Assembly (NCBI RefSeq): GCF_900115865.1
Contig: NZ_FOXY01000017.1
Span: 1-54,236 of the forward strand
Length of the DNA stretch: 54,236 bases
Reading direction: 5' to 3'
Source: Donghicola eburneus
Lineage (GTDB): Bacteria; Pseudomonadota; Alphaproteobacteria; Rhodobacterales; Rhodobacteraceae
Part shown: positions 17,209 to 25,561 of the stretch, piece by piece
How the letters are laid out: each line of letters starts with the position of its first letter
Position numbering within the stretch: the first letter of the stretch is position 1
Position numbers and translations under genes: made by a program
Notes under the pieces: generated by a model
Databases searched by the model: none
Told to the model about the DNA's origin: nothing
Seen by the model: the letters and a program-made list of their open reading frames with translations, nothing else

Positions 17209-18129
17209 TCAGTTCGAGGCGTGGAATGGGCGGCCCAAAGAGGCCGGAGCGCGGGAACGATCCGCGGACATGATAACCAACACAAGAATGGTTACCAGAT
17301 AGGGGGACATTGCCAAATACTCGACGGGGATCGCGGCACCGGCGGCCTGCAGGTTCAGCTGGAGCACGTTCACCCCACCGAACAGATAGGCGCCAAGGAT
17401 CACGCGACCCGGCTTCCAGCTGGCAAAAACGACAAGCGCGAGGGCGATCCAGCCGATGCCAGCGGTCATGCCCTCGGTCCACTGGGGGACACGGACGAGG
17501 CTCAGGTAGGCACCGCCGACTCCTGCACAGGCCCCGCCAAAAGCGATAGCGGCAAAGCGGATCAGGACGACCTTGTACCCCAAGGCATGGGCGGCATCGT
17601 GGTTTTCGCCAACAGCACGCAGGATCAGACCCGCCCGTGTACGGTGTAGGAAGAACCAGATCGCGATGGCCAAAACCAGCGCGAGGTAGACCATCAGGTC
17701 ATGGGTAAAGAGCACGCGCCCGACAAAGGGGATATCGGCCAGCATCCCAAGATCCAGCTTGGGTGTCGAGGGCGGCTTGATGCCCACGTAGTCGCGGCCC
17801 AACAGCGCCGAGAGCCCGAGCCCAAAGAGCGTTAACGCGAGGCCCGATGCAACTTGGTTGGCCAAAAAGACCTGCGTGAGCAGGGCAAAGAGCAGCGAAA
17901 GCAGCGCGCCCGCAATGGCAGCACACAGGAATCCGAGGGCAGGGGAGCCAGACTCAACCGCGATGATGAAACCAGCCACTGCGCCAGTGATCATCATCCC
18001 CTCGACCCCGAGGTTCAGGACACCCGCGCGTTCCACGATCAGTTCACCCAGAGCGGCGAAGAGCAGCGGCGTCGCGGCGACCATCAGGCTGGCCAACAGC
18101 AGGACAGGATTGATCGAAGACAGGTCCAT
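17209..18129 (-). CDS. Nucleoside ABC transporter permease (second)
   Basis: A 306-residue integral membrane protein with about eight to nine hydrophobic segments. It starts with INPVLLLASLMVAATPLLFAALGELI followed by VERAGVLNLGVEGMMITGA, the standard opening of the smaller permease in BMP-type nucleoside importers. The contact loop is near GENHDAAHALGYKV. The ATG overlaps the stop of the first permease (TGATG). A GTG one codon earlier is possible. It pairs with the next-upstream permease to form the channel fed by the BMP protein. Confidence 0.9.
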   Translation of the reverse strand: MDLSSINPVLLLASLMVAATPLLFAALGELIVERAGVLNLGVEGMMITGAVAGFIIAVESGSPALGFLCAAIAGALLSLLFALLTQVFLANQVASGLALTLFGLGLSALLGRDYVGIKPPSTPKLDLGMLADIPFVGRVLFTHDLMVYLALVLAIAIWFFLHRTRAGLILRAVGENHDAAHALGYKVVLIRFAAIAFGGACAGVGGAYLSLVRVPQWTEGMTAGIGWIALALVVFASWKPGRVILGAYLFGGVNVLQLNLQAAGAAIPVEYLAMSPYLVTILVLVIMSADRSRAPASLGRPFHASN

Positions 18130-19211
18130 CACGCGGCCTCCTTGGCTGTGGGGCGGAAGCGGTAGTTGGTCAACAAATCCATAGCGAGCAGGAAGAACAG
18201 CAGCATCCCTTGGAAAACCTGAATAGCTGCCAGCGGCAGGCCCATCTGGCTCTGAGTGATCTCGCCGCCGATATAGGTCAGTGCCATCAGAACGCCCGCC
18301 AGCAAGATGCCAATCGGATTCAATCGGCCAAGAAAGGCCACGATGATCGCGGTAAAGCCGTAGCCGACGTTGAAGTCGATGCTGACCTGACCTGCTGGGC
18401 CTGCGATTTCAAATAGGCCCGCCATACCGGCTAGACCGCCCGAGATACCCATGCAGATCAGAACCATGCGCGTTGGGTTCACGCCCGCGAATCTGGCTGC
18501 ACGCGGTGCCATACCCGACATGCGCAGGCTGAAGCCGAACATGTGACGGCTCAGGACGATATAGGCGAAAATCACTGCGATCAGCGCGGCAACCACACCC
18601 CAGTGCATGCCCGTTCCAGAGATGATCTCGGCGTTGTGGGCGCTAGGATATTGCTGCAGGTTGCGCGATCCGGGGAAACCCATGCCCTCGGGGTTTTTCA
18701 TCAGGCCCAAGGCCATCGAGGCCAGCAACTGCTCGGCCACGTAGACCAGCATCAGCGAAACGAGAATTTCGTTGGTGCCAAATCGGACCTTCAGGACCGC
18801 TGGGATCAGGCCCCAGAGCGCGCCGCCAATCGCCCCTGCGATCACCATCAAGGGCAGCAGAATGAACAGTTCCATCGGGTAAAGCGCCAATGCCAAGCCT
18901 GCGCCGCAAAGAGCGCCAATGATATATTGCCCTTCGGCTCCGATGTTCCAAATTCCTGCGCGAAAGCCAAGGCTTAGGCCGATGGCAATCAGGATCAGGG
19001 GCGCGGCTTTGACCATTAGCTGCGGGCGGTAGTAAAACGCATATTCGCCAAACAGCGGTTCGTAGAAGATCTTTTCCAGTGCCAAGAATGGGTTCACGCC
19101 CAGCACCGCAAAGAGTGCGCCGCCAAACACCATGGTCAGCAGGACCGCCACGACGGGCGCCCCCCAGTTCCATTTGCCCGAGGGGATCGGGCGTTTTTCA
19201 ATCTTAAACAT
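18129..19211 (-). CDS. Nucleoside ABC transporter permease (first)
   Basis: A 360-residue membrane protein, the larger of the two permeases. It has an N-terminal helix (VVAVLLTMVFGGALFAVLG), the family motif GIWNIGAEGQYIIGAL near residue 105, and later AARFAGVNPTRMVLICMGISG, the cytoplasmic contact loop. The start ATG lies inside the end of the ATPase gene (eight-base overlap). The longer frame that begins at 19238 would only add residues inside the ATPase gene. Together with the second permease it should carry purine nucleosides or free purines. Confidence 0.9.
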   Translation of the reverse strand: MFKIEKRPIPSGKWNWGAPVVAVLLTMVFGGALFAVLGVNPFLALEKIFYEPLFGEYAFYYRPQLMVKAAPLILIAIGLSLGFRAGIWNIGAEGQYIIGALCGAGLALALYPMELFILLPLMVIAGAIGGALWGLIPAVLKVRFGTNEILVSLMLVYVAEQLLASMALGLMKNPEGMGFPGSRNLQQYPSAHNAEIISGTGMHWGVVAALIAVIFAYIVLSRHMFGFSLRMSGMAPRAARFAGVNPTRMVLICMGISGGLAGMAGLFEIAGPAGQVSIDFNVGYGFTAIIVAFLGRLNPIGILLAGVLMALTYIGGEITQSQMGLPLAAIQVFQGMLLFFLLAMDLLTNYRFRPTAKEAA

Positions 19212-20724
19212 GGGCGGCCTCCATGCCATGTGCGCCACCCATCATCAGACCGATTTCTTCGATCGTCAGGCCCGCGGCGGGGCGGGCTTGGGTCAGGCGC
19301 CCTTCGTTCAGGGCGGCAAAGCGGTCGCTGATTTCCATAAGTTCGTCAAGGTCTTGGCTGATGCATACGATTGCGGCACCTTCGGCAGCCAAGTCCAGCA
19401 GGGCCTGACGGATCGCAGCGGCTGCACTCGCATCAACACCCCAAGTCGGCTGGTTCACGACCAGAACGTGGGGCGCTTGCAGGACCTCTCGGCCAATGAC
19501 GAATTTCTGCAGGTTCCCGCCCGATAGCGCCCGCGCAGCCACATGCGGGCCTGGGGTGCGTACGTCGAATTGATGAATAATCCGCTCGGCATACCCTTTG
19601 GCGGCGGCCCAGTTGATCCAGCCTCCTTTGGCGAACGCTTGACGGGTCACACCCGTCAGCAGGGCATTCTCGGTCAGGCTCATATCCGGCACGGCAGCAT
19701 GCCCCAAACGCTCTTCGGGGGCGGCCAGCAGGCCGAGACGCCGACGCGCTGTCGGTCCAAGATTGCCGACCGGCTTGCCATTCAAACGAACCTGCTCCGC
19801 AGCGCAAAGCCGTTCGCCAGACAGGGCTGCTAGGAGTTCGTCCTGACCATTGCCCGCGACGCCGCCAATTCCAAGAACCTCGCCCTTGTGCAGGGTCAGA
19901 GTGATGTCTCGAAGGCTGGTGCCAAAGGCTTGGGCCGGCGGCAGGTTCAGCCCGCTGACATGAAGAGCCACTTCGCTAGAGGACACATCAGCCGCCCGCT
20001 TGGGCGGCTTCAGGCTAGTGCCGACCATCATCTCAGCCAATTCGGCGGCGGTTTTCTGGGCGGGAATGCAGGTCGCGACCTTCTTGCCCAAGCGCAGAAT
20101 GGTCGCGTTGTCACAGAGCGAGCGGATTTCTTCGAGCTTGTGCGAGATATAGAGGATCGCTGTCCCTTCGGCTGAAAGCTTGCGCAGGGTCTTGAACAGG
20201 ATCTCGACCTCTTGGGGTGTTAGAACGCTGGTCGGTTCGTCCATGATCAAGAGTTTGGGGTCCTGCAGCAGGCAGCGAATAATCTCGACGCGCTGCCTTT
20301 CGCCTGCGGACAGATCGCCCACGGTTCTGTGCGGGTCCAAGGGCAACCCGTAGGCGTCCGAAACGGTTCGGATCTTCGTTGCCAGTTCGCCTTGGGGCGG
20401 CGGGTTATCCATGCCCAACGCCACATTTTCGGCCACAGACAGCGCGTCGAACAGCGAGAAATGCTGGAACACCATCGCAACGCCTGCTGCACGGGCTGCA
20501 TTCGGACTGGCAGGCACAAAAGGAGCACCATTCAAGGTCATCTTACCGCTGTCCGGAGAGACCAACCCGTAAATCATTTTGACCAGAGTGGACTTGCCCG
20601 CCCCATTTTCGCCAAGCAGGGCGTGAACTTCGCCCTGCTGGATGTCGAAGCTCACGTCGTCATTCGCGACGACTCCAGGATAGGCCTTGGTCAGCCCAGA
20701 GAGTGTTAAGAGTGGCGTGCCCAC
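19204..20724 (-). CDS. Nucleoside ABC transporter ATPase, two nucleotide-binding domains
   Basis: A 506-residue ATPase with two ABC domains in one chain, as in sugar and BMP-type nucleoside importers. The first has Walker A GENGAGKST (about residues 38-46), signature DLSAGERQRVEI and Walker B LLIMDEPTSVLTP. The second has a degenerate Walker A (GVAGNGQDELLAAL), signature ALSGGNLQKFVIGRE and an altered Walker B (VLVVNQPTWGVD) with Asn-Gln in place of Asp-Glu, a common asymmetry in this family. The start is GTG at 20724 and overlaps the xdhC end by 19 bases. The overlap ties transport to xanthine oxidation. Confidence 0.9.
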   Translation of the reverse strand: MGTPLLTLSGLTKAYPGVVANDDVSFDIQQGEVHALLGENGAGKSTLVKMIYGLVSPDSGKMTLNGAPFVPASPNAARAAGVAMVFQHFSLFDALSVAENVALGMDNPPPQGELATKIRTVSDAYGLPLDPHRTVGDLSAGERQRVEIIRCLLQDPKLLIMDEPTSVLTPQEVEILFKTLRKLSAEGTAILYISHKLEEIRSLCDNATILRLGKKVATCIPAQKTAAELAEMMVGTSLKPPKRAADVSSSEVALHVSGLNLPPAQAFGTSLRDITLTLHKGEVLGIGGVAGNGQDELLAALSGERLCAAEQVRLNGKPVGNLGPTARRRLGLLAAPEERLGHAAVPDMSLTENALLTGVTRQAFAKGGWINWAAAKGYAERIIHQFDVRTPGPHVAARALSGGNLQKFVIGREVLQAPHVLVVNQPTWGVDASAAAAIRQALLDLAAEGAAIVCISQDLDELMEISDRFAALNEGRLTQARPAAGLTIEEIGLMMGGAHGMEAAHV

Positions 20725-21623
20725 TGCGTCCCATCCCCGCTTGTTATTTCATCATTTGGTGAATTCAGTAGCGCAGCAGCCACCCCAACGGCAATGGCTT
20801 GCGGGTGTTTGCCCAACGCAGGATTTCCAATTGGGCAGGTGATGCGCGAAATCTGGTCCTGCGGGTGCCCCAAGGTCATCAGCCGCTTCTGGAACCGAGC
20901 CCATTTGGTGTCCGACCCGATCAGCCCGCAGAACCCGAATCCCCGCGTGAGCAGCGCGTGACACAGCGCGAAGTCGATCTCGTGGCTGTAGGTCAGGATC
21001 AGGTGCATGGCTTCTGTGGGCGCATGCATGGCTAACCGGTCAGGCTGGGCTGCGATGGCAGTCTCAATACCAGCGGGGCAGGTCTCGGGGAAACGGTCCG
21101 CGGCTGTGTCGATCCACGTGATCGCAAAGTCCGGCAGTGGGGACATCGTGTGCACGATCGCGCGCCCCACATGGCCCGCGCCCCAGATCCACAAAGGTGT
21201 GCGCGTAGGAGCGAGCGTCTCGGCAAACCAACCCGAGTGCAGACCTTCGCAGCTGGGCGGTGTACCGTCTGAAACACCAGGTAAAGGGCGTGCCCACAGT
21301 CCGTCGCTGGGCAATGTCGCCAATCGCGTTGCGTCAAAGATTTCCGTCAGGACCCGCACCGATCCACCACAGCATTGGCCCAAGGCCGGTCCTAACGGGT
21401 ACAGGCGTGCAATATCCCGACCGTCGGTCAAGCTTTGGCGGGCGGCGGCAGCGGCATCGAACTCAAGCCGACCGCCCCCGATCGTGCCACTTTGTCCCTC
21501 TGGCCAGACCAGCATTTCCGTGCCCGCCCCGCGCGGGACAGAGCCGCGCGCCTCTAGGATGACGACGCGCGCCACGGTGCCATGTGCTGCGACAGCGGCT
21601 TCGAGTGCGGCCCGATCAAGCAA
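20706..21623 (-). CDS. xdhC: Xanthine dehydrogenase accessory protein XdhC
   Basis: A protein of about 305 residues of the XdhC/CoxI family, which sulfurates the molybdenum cofactor and hands it to xanthine dehydrogenase. Family features are RVVILEARGSVPRGAGTEMLV, TIGGGRLEF, LGQCCGGSVRVL with the Cys pair, the Rossmann motif LWIWGAGHVGRAI and FCGLIGSDTKWARFQKRL. The likely start is TTG at 21623, giving MLDRAALEAAVAAHG as in other XdhC proteins. A longer frame to 21716 lies wholly within xdhB and shows no family resemblance. Overlap with xdhB is eight bases. Confidence 0.85.
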   Translation of the reverse strand: MLDRAALEAAVAAHGTVARVVILEARGSVPRGAGTEMLVWPEGQSGTIGGGRLEFDAAAAARQSLTDGRDIARLYPLGPALGQCCGGSVRVLTEIFDATRLATLPSDGLWARPLPGVSDGTPPSCEGLHSGWFAETLAPTRTPLWIWGAGHVGRAIVHTMSPLPDFAITWIDTAADRFPETCPAGIETAIAAQPDRLAMHAPTEAMHLILTYSHEIDFALCHALLTRGFGFCGLIGSDTKWARFQKRLMTLGHPQDQISRITCPIGNPALGKHPQAIAVGVAAALLNSPNDEITSGDGTQWARHS

Positions 21624-23928
21624 GACCGCGCACCCTTTGCACTGCGGCCAAGACTCGTTCTGGCGTCGCAGGTGCAGCCAGCGCAGGGTAGGCCGTGCCG
21701 CAGAACGCCACGGCATCAGACAGGGCCATCAAGACAGAGACTCCAAGGCAGAAGGGCGGTTCGCCCACGGCCTTGGATCGATGAATGGTAGCCTCGGGGT
21801 TGTCGCTCTCGTACAAGGCGACATTGAACACCTGCGGCCGATCCGAGGCAGCTGGAATTTTGTAGGTCGATGGGGCATGGGTGCGCAGACGCCCTTGATC
21901 ATCCCACACCAGTTCTTCGGTCGTCAGCCAGCCCGCCCCTTGGACAAACCCGCCTTCGATCTGGCCGATGTCCAGCGCAGGGTTCAGGCTGCGCCCTGCA
22001 TCGTGCAGGATGTCGGTCCGCAAAATGCGATACTCGCCGGTCAGCGTGTCTACCACCACTTCGGAGCAAGCCGCCCCATAGGCAAAGTAATAGAAGGGGC
22101 GCCCTTCGCCCTTGATCCGGTCCCATTGAATGTCGGGTGTCTTGTAAAAGCCTGTCGCCGACAGGCTGACGCGCCCCTCGTAACATTCCTTGGCCGCGGC
22201 CGGGAACGTTAGTGTGTCGCCACCCACACGTACCACGCCGCCTTCAAATAGTACTGCACTGGCCGTGGTCTGACGAACAGAAGCCAAGTGTTCAGCCATC
22301 CGGTCCCGTACCGCCTCGCAGGCAGTAAGGACAGCCATACCATTCAGATCCGACCCCGAAGATGCCGCCGTGGCCGAAGTGTTCGGCACCTTGGACGTGT
22401 CCGTCGCGGTCAATCGGACTTGGTCGAGCGAAATGCCAAACGTGCTGGCGGCCACTTGCGCGACCTTCTGGTAGAGTCCTTGCCCCATCTCGGTCCCGCC
22501 GTGGTTCAAGGCGACGGAGCCATCTTGGTAGACATGCACCAAGGCACCTGCTTGGTTCAGATGGGTCAGCGTGAACGAGATTCCGAATTTCACCGGCGTC
22601 ATCGCGAGCCCGCGCTTCAAAACAGGGTTCTCTGCGTTCCACGCCGCAACCGCCGCGCGCCGCGCAGCGTAGTCACATCCCGTCGCCAGATCAGAAGTCA
22701 GCCCATGCAGGATGAAGTCGCTGACCTCTTGGCCATAAGGTGTCACCTGTTTCGTCTTGGCAGATAGCCCCCCGTCTGGGCTCTCCATCTCGGCGTAGTA
22801 GTTGACCTTGCGCACCTCTAGCGGGTCCAATCCCAACTGGTGTGCGATCTGATCCATTACCCGCTCGACACCCACCAGACCTTGCGGGCCACCAAAGCCT
22901 CGGAACGCGGTCGCGCTTTGGGTGTTGGTGCGCAGGCGGTGGCTCTCGATGCGGACGTTTTCGAGCAGGTAAGCATTGTCCGCATGCAGCATCGCGCGGT
23001 CTGCCACCGGCAGGCTCAAATCCTGCGCCCATCCGCACCGCGTGTAGTGAATGAAATCGATCCCACGCACGCGGCCATCATCGTCAAACCCGACCTCATA
23101 AGAGATGCGGAAGTCGTGACGCTTGCCCGTGATCACCATGTCATCGTCACGGTCATAGCGCATTTTGCAGGGCTTACCGGTCATCGACGCGGCGATCGCG
23201 CAAGAGACGGCCAGCGCGTTGCCTTGGCTCTCTTTGCCCCCAAAGCCGCCGCCCATGCGGCGCACTTCGACTTTGACCCCATGCATTGGCAGGCCCAAGG
23301 CGTCCGCGACCTTGTGCTGGATTTCACTGGGGTGCTGGGTCGAGGAATGAACGACCACATCGCCATCATCTTGGGGCAGGGCAAGCGCGGCCTGACCCTC
23401 TAGGTAAAAGTGTTCTTGTCCACCCATGTCGATGACGCCTTCGGCTCGATGGGGGCTGTTGCCAATCGCGCTCTGGGCATCGCCGCGGCTGTAGATGCGC
23501 GGACCTTCTTCGAAACGGCTGTCGGCGGCCATCGCCTCTTCGATCGTAAAGATCGGGGGCAGGGGGCTGTAGTCAACCTTCGCCAGCGTTGCGGCCTTGC
23601 GCGCTGCTGTGTGGCTCGTGGCGACGACCAGAAAGATGGGCTGCCCGACGTAGTGCACCGTATCGGTGGCCAGAAGCGGCTCGTCATGGGTCGAAGGCGA
23701 GACGTCATTCTCGAACGGGAGGTCTGCGGCGGCGAGAACAGCGATGACGCCGTCTGCCGCACGTACAGCGCTCAGGTCCATCGCGGTGATTGTGCCGTGC
23801 GCCTCGGTCGATTGACCGAAAGCCAGATGCAAACAGCCAGCAGGTGTCGGAATGTCGTCTACGTAGCGCGCCGCGCCCGTGACGTGCAGCCGCGCGCTGT
23901 CGTGCGGAGAGGGACGGTTGACGCTCAT
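21616..23928 (-). CDS. xdhB: Xanthine dehydrogenase molybdopterin-binding subunit
   Basis: A 770-residue large subunit that binds the molybdenum cofactor and oxidises hypoxanthine to xanthine and uric acid. It opens with the usual SARLHVTGAARYVDDIP, has the cofactor loop RRMGGGFGGKESQGNA in the first third, the TATAFRGFGGPQ-like SATAFRGFGGPQGL, the GTEMGQGLYQKVAQVAA stretch, and the C-terminal GEPPFCLGVSVLMAL, where the conserved catalytic Glu region (KAVGEPP) is present. Full length for bacterial XdhB. The start overlaps the xdhA stop by four bases. Confidence 0.95.
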   Translation of the reverse strand: MSVNRPSPHDSARLHVTGAARYVDDIPTPAGCLHLAFGQSTEAHGTITAMDLSAVRAADGVIAVLAAADLPFENDVSPSTHDEPLLATDTVHYVGQPIFLVVATSHTAARKAATLAKVDYSPLPPIFTIEEAMAADSRFEEGPRIYSRGDAQSAIGNSPHRAEGVIDMGGQEHFYLEGQAALALPQDDGDVVVHSSTQHPSEIQHKVADALGLPMHGVKVEVRRMGGGFGGKESQGNALAVSCAIAASMTGKPCKMRYDRDDDMVITGKRHDFRISYEVGFDDDGRVRGIDFIHYTRCGWAQDLSLPVADRAMLHADNAYLLENVRIESHRLRTNTQSATAFRGFGGPQGLVGVERVMDQIAHQLGLDPLEVRKVNYYAEMESPDGGLSAKTKQVTPYGQEVSDFILHGLTSDLATGCDYAARRAAVAAWNAENPVLKRGLAMTPVKFGISFTLTHLNQAGALVHVYQDGSVALNHGGTEMGQGLYQKVAQVAASTFGISLDQVRLTATDTSKVPNTSATAASSGSDLNGMAVLTACEAVRDRMAEHLASVRQTTASAVLFEGGVVRVGGDTLTFPAAAKECYEGRVSLSATGFYKTPDIQWDRIKGEGRPFYYFAYGAACSEVVVDTLTGEYRILRTDILHDAGRSLNPALDIGQIEGGFVQGAGWLTTEELVWDDQGRLRTHAPSTYKIPAASDRPQVFNVALYESDNPEATIHRSKAVGEPPFCLGVSVLMALSDAVAFCGTAYPALAAPATPERVLAAVQRVRGLA

Positions 23929-25286
23929 GGCTGGACCTCCAGCACGCTGGTCAGGGTGCCTTGGCTCTCGGCGAAATAACGGGTCAGCAAGTTGCGCGCC
24001 ACGGTCAGGCGGTAGTCCGCACTGGCCCGCATATCGCTGAGCGGAGAGAAGTCCTGCGCTAACGCGTCATGGGCGGCGGTGATCGTCTCTGTCGTCCATG
24101 GCTGCCCAATCAGGGCGGTTTCCAGGTGGCTTGCCCGCTTTGGCGTGCCAGCCATGCCACCAAAGGCGATACGCGCGGTGGTGACCGCGCCGTCCGAAAC
24201 GCTGATGTTGAACGCGCCACACAGCGCAGAGATGTCCTGATCAAACCGCTTGGAGATTTTGTAGACCTTCAGCCCTTTGGCAGCCAGCGGAATGGCGACG
24301 CCTTCGACAAATTCGCCCTGGGCGCAATCTTGTTGCCCATATTCGATAAAGAAATCTTCGAGCGGTAGGGTGCGCCGTGTATCGCCATGCCTCAGATGCA
24401 AGGTCGCGCCAAGGGCGATCAAGGCAGGCGGGCTGTCCCCGATCGGCGATCCATTGGCAATGTTTCCGCCAAGCGTCGCGGCAGAGCGGACTTGGGTCGA
24501 CCCGTAGCGCCGCAGCATCTCTGCAAAGGATGGATAATGCGGGGCAATGGCCTCGCGCAGTGTCTCGATCGTGACACCTGCACCGACATACATCTGGTCG
24601 TCGTCGATGCTTATCTGCTTGAGGTCATCGCAGGCGTGCAAGAAAACGACGGGTCCAAGGTCTCTCATCTGTTTGGTCACCCAAAGCCCTACATCGGTTC
24701 CGCCCGCAATGATGCGGGTGTTCGGCTGCGCGGTGAGGATGGCGGCGAGCTCATCACCGGATGTGGGCAGCGCCGCATTGGGGAGGGTAGTTAGAGCCGC
24801 TTTGTCCGCAGCGACCCATTCGGGAACGGGAGCGGAGGCGGCCGCTTCGGCGGCGCGGATGATCGGAGCGTAGCCTGTGCAGCGGCAGAGGTTGCCTGCC
24901 AGCTGGTCATTAAAATCGGTTACGCCTGTCGCGTGGGCTGTGGCCATCGACGCAATAAAACCGGGGGTGCAGAAACCGCACTGGCTGCCGTGTTTTTCGA
25001 CCATTTCCTGTTGCACAGGATGCAGGGTGCCATCGTCGGCGCGGATGCCTTCGACCGTGCGAATGGCTTTGCCCGCAATCTGGGGCAGAAACAGAATGCA
25101 GGCATTCAAAGCGCGAATGCCTTGATCGTCTTGCACCATAACGGTGCATGCGCCGCAGTCGCCCTCGTTGCAGCCTTCTTTGGTGCCAGTCAGGTGTTGT
25201 GTCAGTCGTAGCCAGTCGAGCAGAGTCTCCGTGGGCGGGATCTCTGCGGTCACGGTCTCTCCGTTCAGAAGAAACGTGGTTTTCAT
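23925..25286 (-). CDS. xdhA: Xanthine dehydrogenase small subunit (2Fe-2S and FAD)
   Basis: A 453-residue subunit that passes electrons from the molybdenum site to NAD. The N-terminal plant-type [2Fe-2S] site is CNEGDCGACTV (Cys 39, 44, 47). A second [2Fe-2S] domain has GSQCGFCTPGF and NLCRCTGY. The rest is the FAD-binding domain (IIAGGTDVGLWV, TLGGNIANGSPIGDSPPALIALGA) and the CO-dehydrogenase flavoprotein C-terminal domain. The start at 25286 is the ATG that gives MKTTFLLNG. It is the first gene of a seven-gene operon (xdhA-xdhB-xdhC-ATPase-two permeases-BMP protein), facing away from dnaE across 275 bases. Confidence 0.95.
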   Translation of the reverse strand: MKTTFLLNGETVTAEIPPTETLLDWLRLTQHLTGTKEGCNEGDCGACTVMVQDDQGIRALNACILFLPQIAGKAIRTVEGIRADDGTLHPVQQEMVEKHGSQCGFCTPGFIASMATAHATGVTDFNDQLAGNLCRCTGYAPIIRAAEAAASAPVPEWVAADKAALTTLPNAALPTSGDELAAILTAQPNTRIIAGGTDVGLWVTKQMRDLGPVVFLHACDDLKQISIDDDQMYVGAGVTIETLREAIAPHYPSFAEMLRRYGSTQVRSAATLGGNIANGSPIGDSPPALIALGATLHLRHGDTRRTLPLEDFFIEYGQQDCAQGEFVEGVAIPLAAKGLKVYKISKRFDQDISALCGAFNISVSDGAVTTARIAFGGMAGTPKRASHLETALIGQPWTTETITAAHDALAQDFSPLSDMRASADYRLTVARNLLTRYFAESQGTLTSVLEVQP

Positions 25287-25463
25287 AGTGATACTAAATG
25301 CCGCTTTACCATGGCTGGCCGTGCTGGCGAGACTTCGATGCGGCGTAGAAGTCACGCGGGCTTTCAGTCAGGAAACCCTAAAGAGCTACGGTTTGACAAG
25401 GGCGTTGGTGCGAAACTGCGCTTTTTTCCTGCATTTGCCGTGGAAATGGGCGGAGAGGTCAGA

Positions 25464-25525
25464 GGGGCTCTGCCCCGCCTGCCGCTGGCAGGCCCCCCGG
25501 GGTTTTTGAACCAAGATGAAGAGGG
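25464..25525 (+). repeat. Tandem hairpins with a CCCCGGGG-TTTTTGA tail (REP-like element)
   Basis: GGGGC-TCT-GCCCC (25464-25476) is followed directly by GCCTGCC-GCT-GGCAGGC (25477-25493), then CCCCCGGGG and TTTTTGAACCAAGATGAAGAG. The layout of two GC hairpins plus a TATTT/TTTTT...CAAGAAGAAG tail is one I associate with intergenic palindromes of Rhodobacteraceae. The element is placed between divergent genes xdhA and dnaE, so it is not an ordinary terminator for either. Confidence 0.5.
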
Positions 25526-25561
25526 GTTTTCGCGGTGCGGGGGCGAGGGTAGTGTCGCAGC

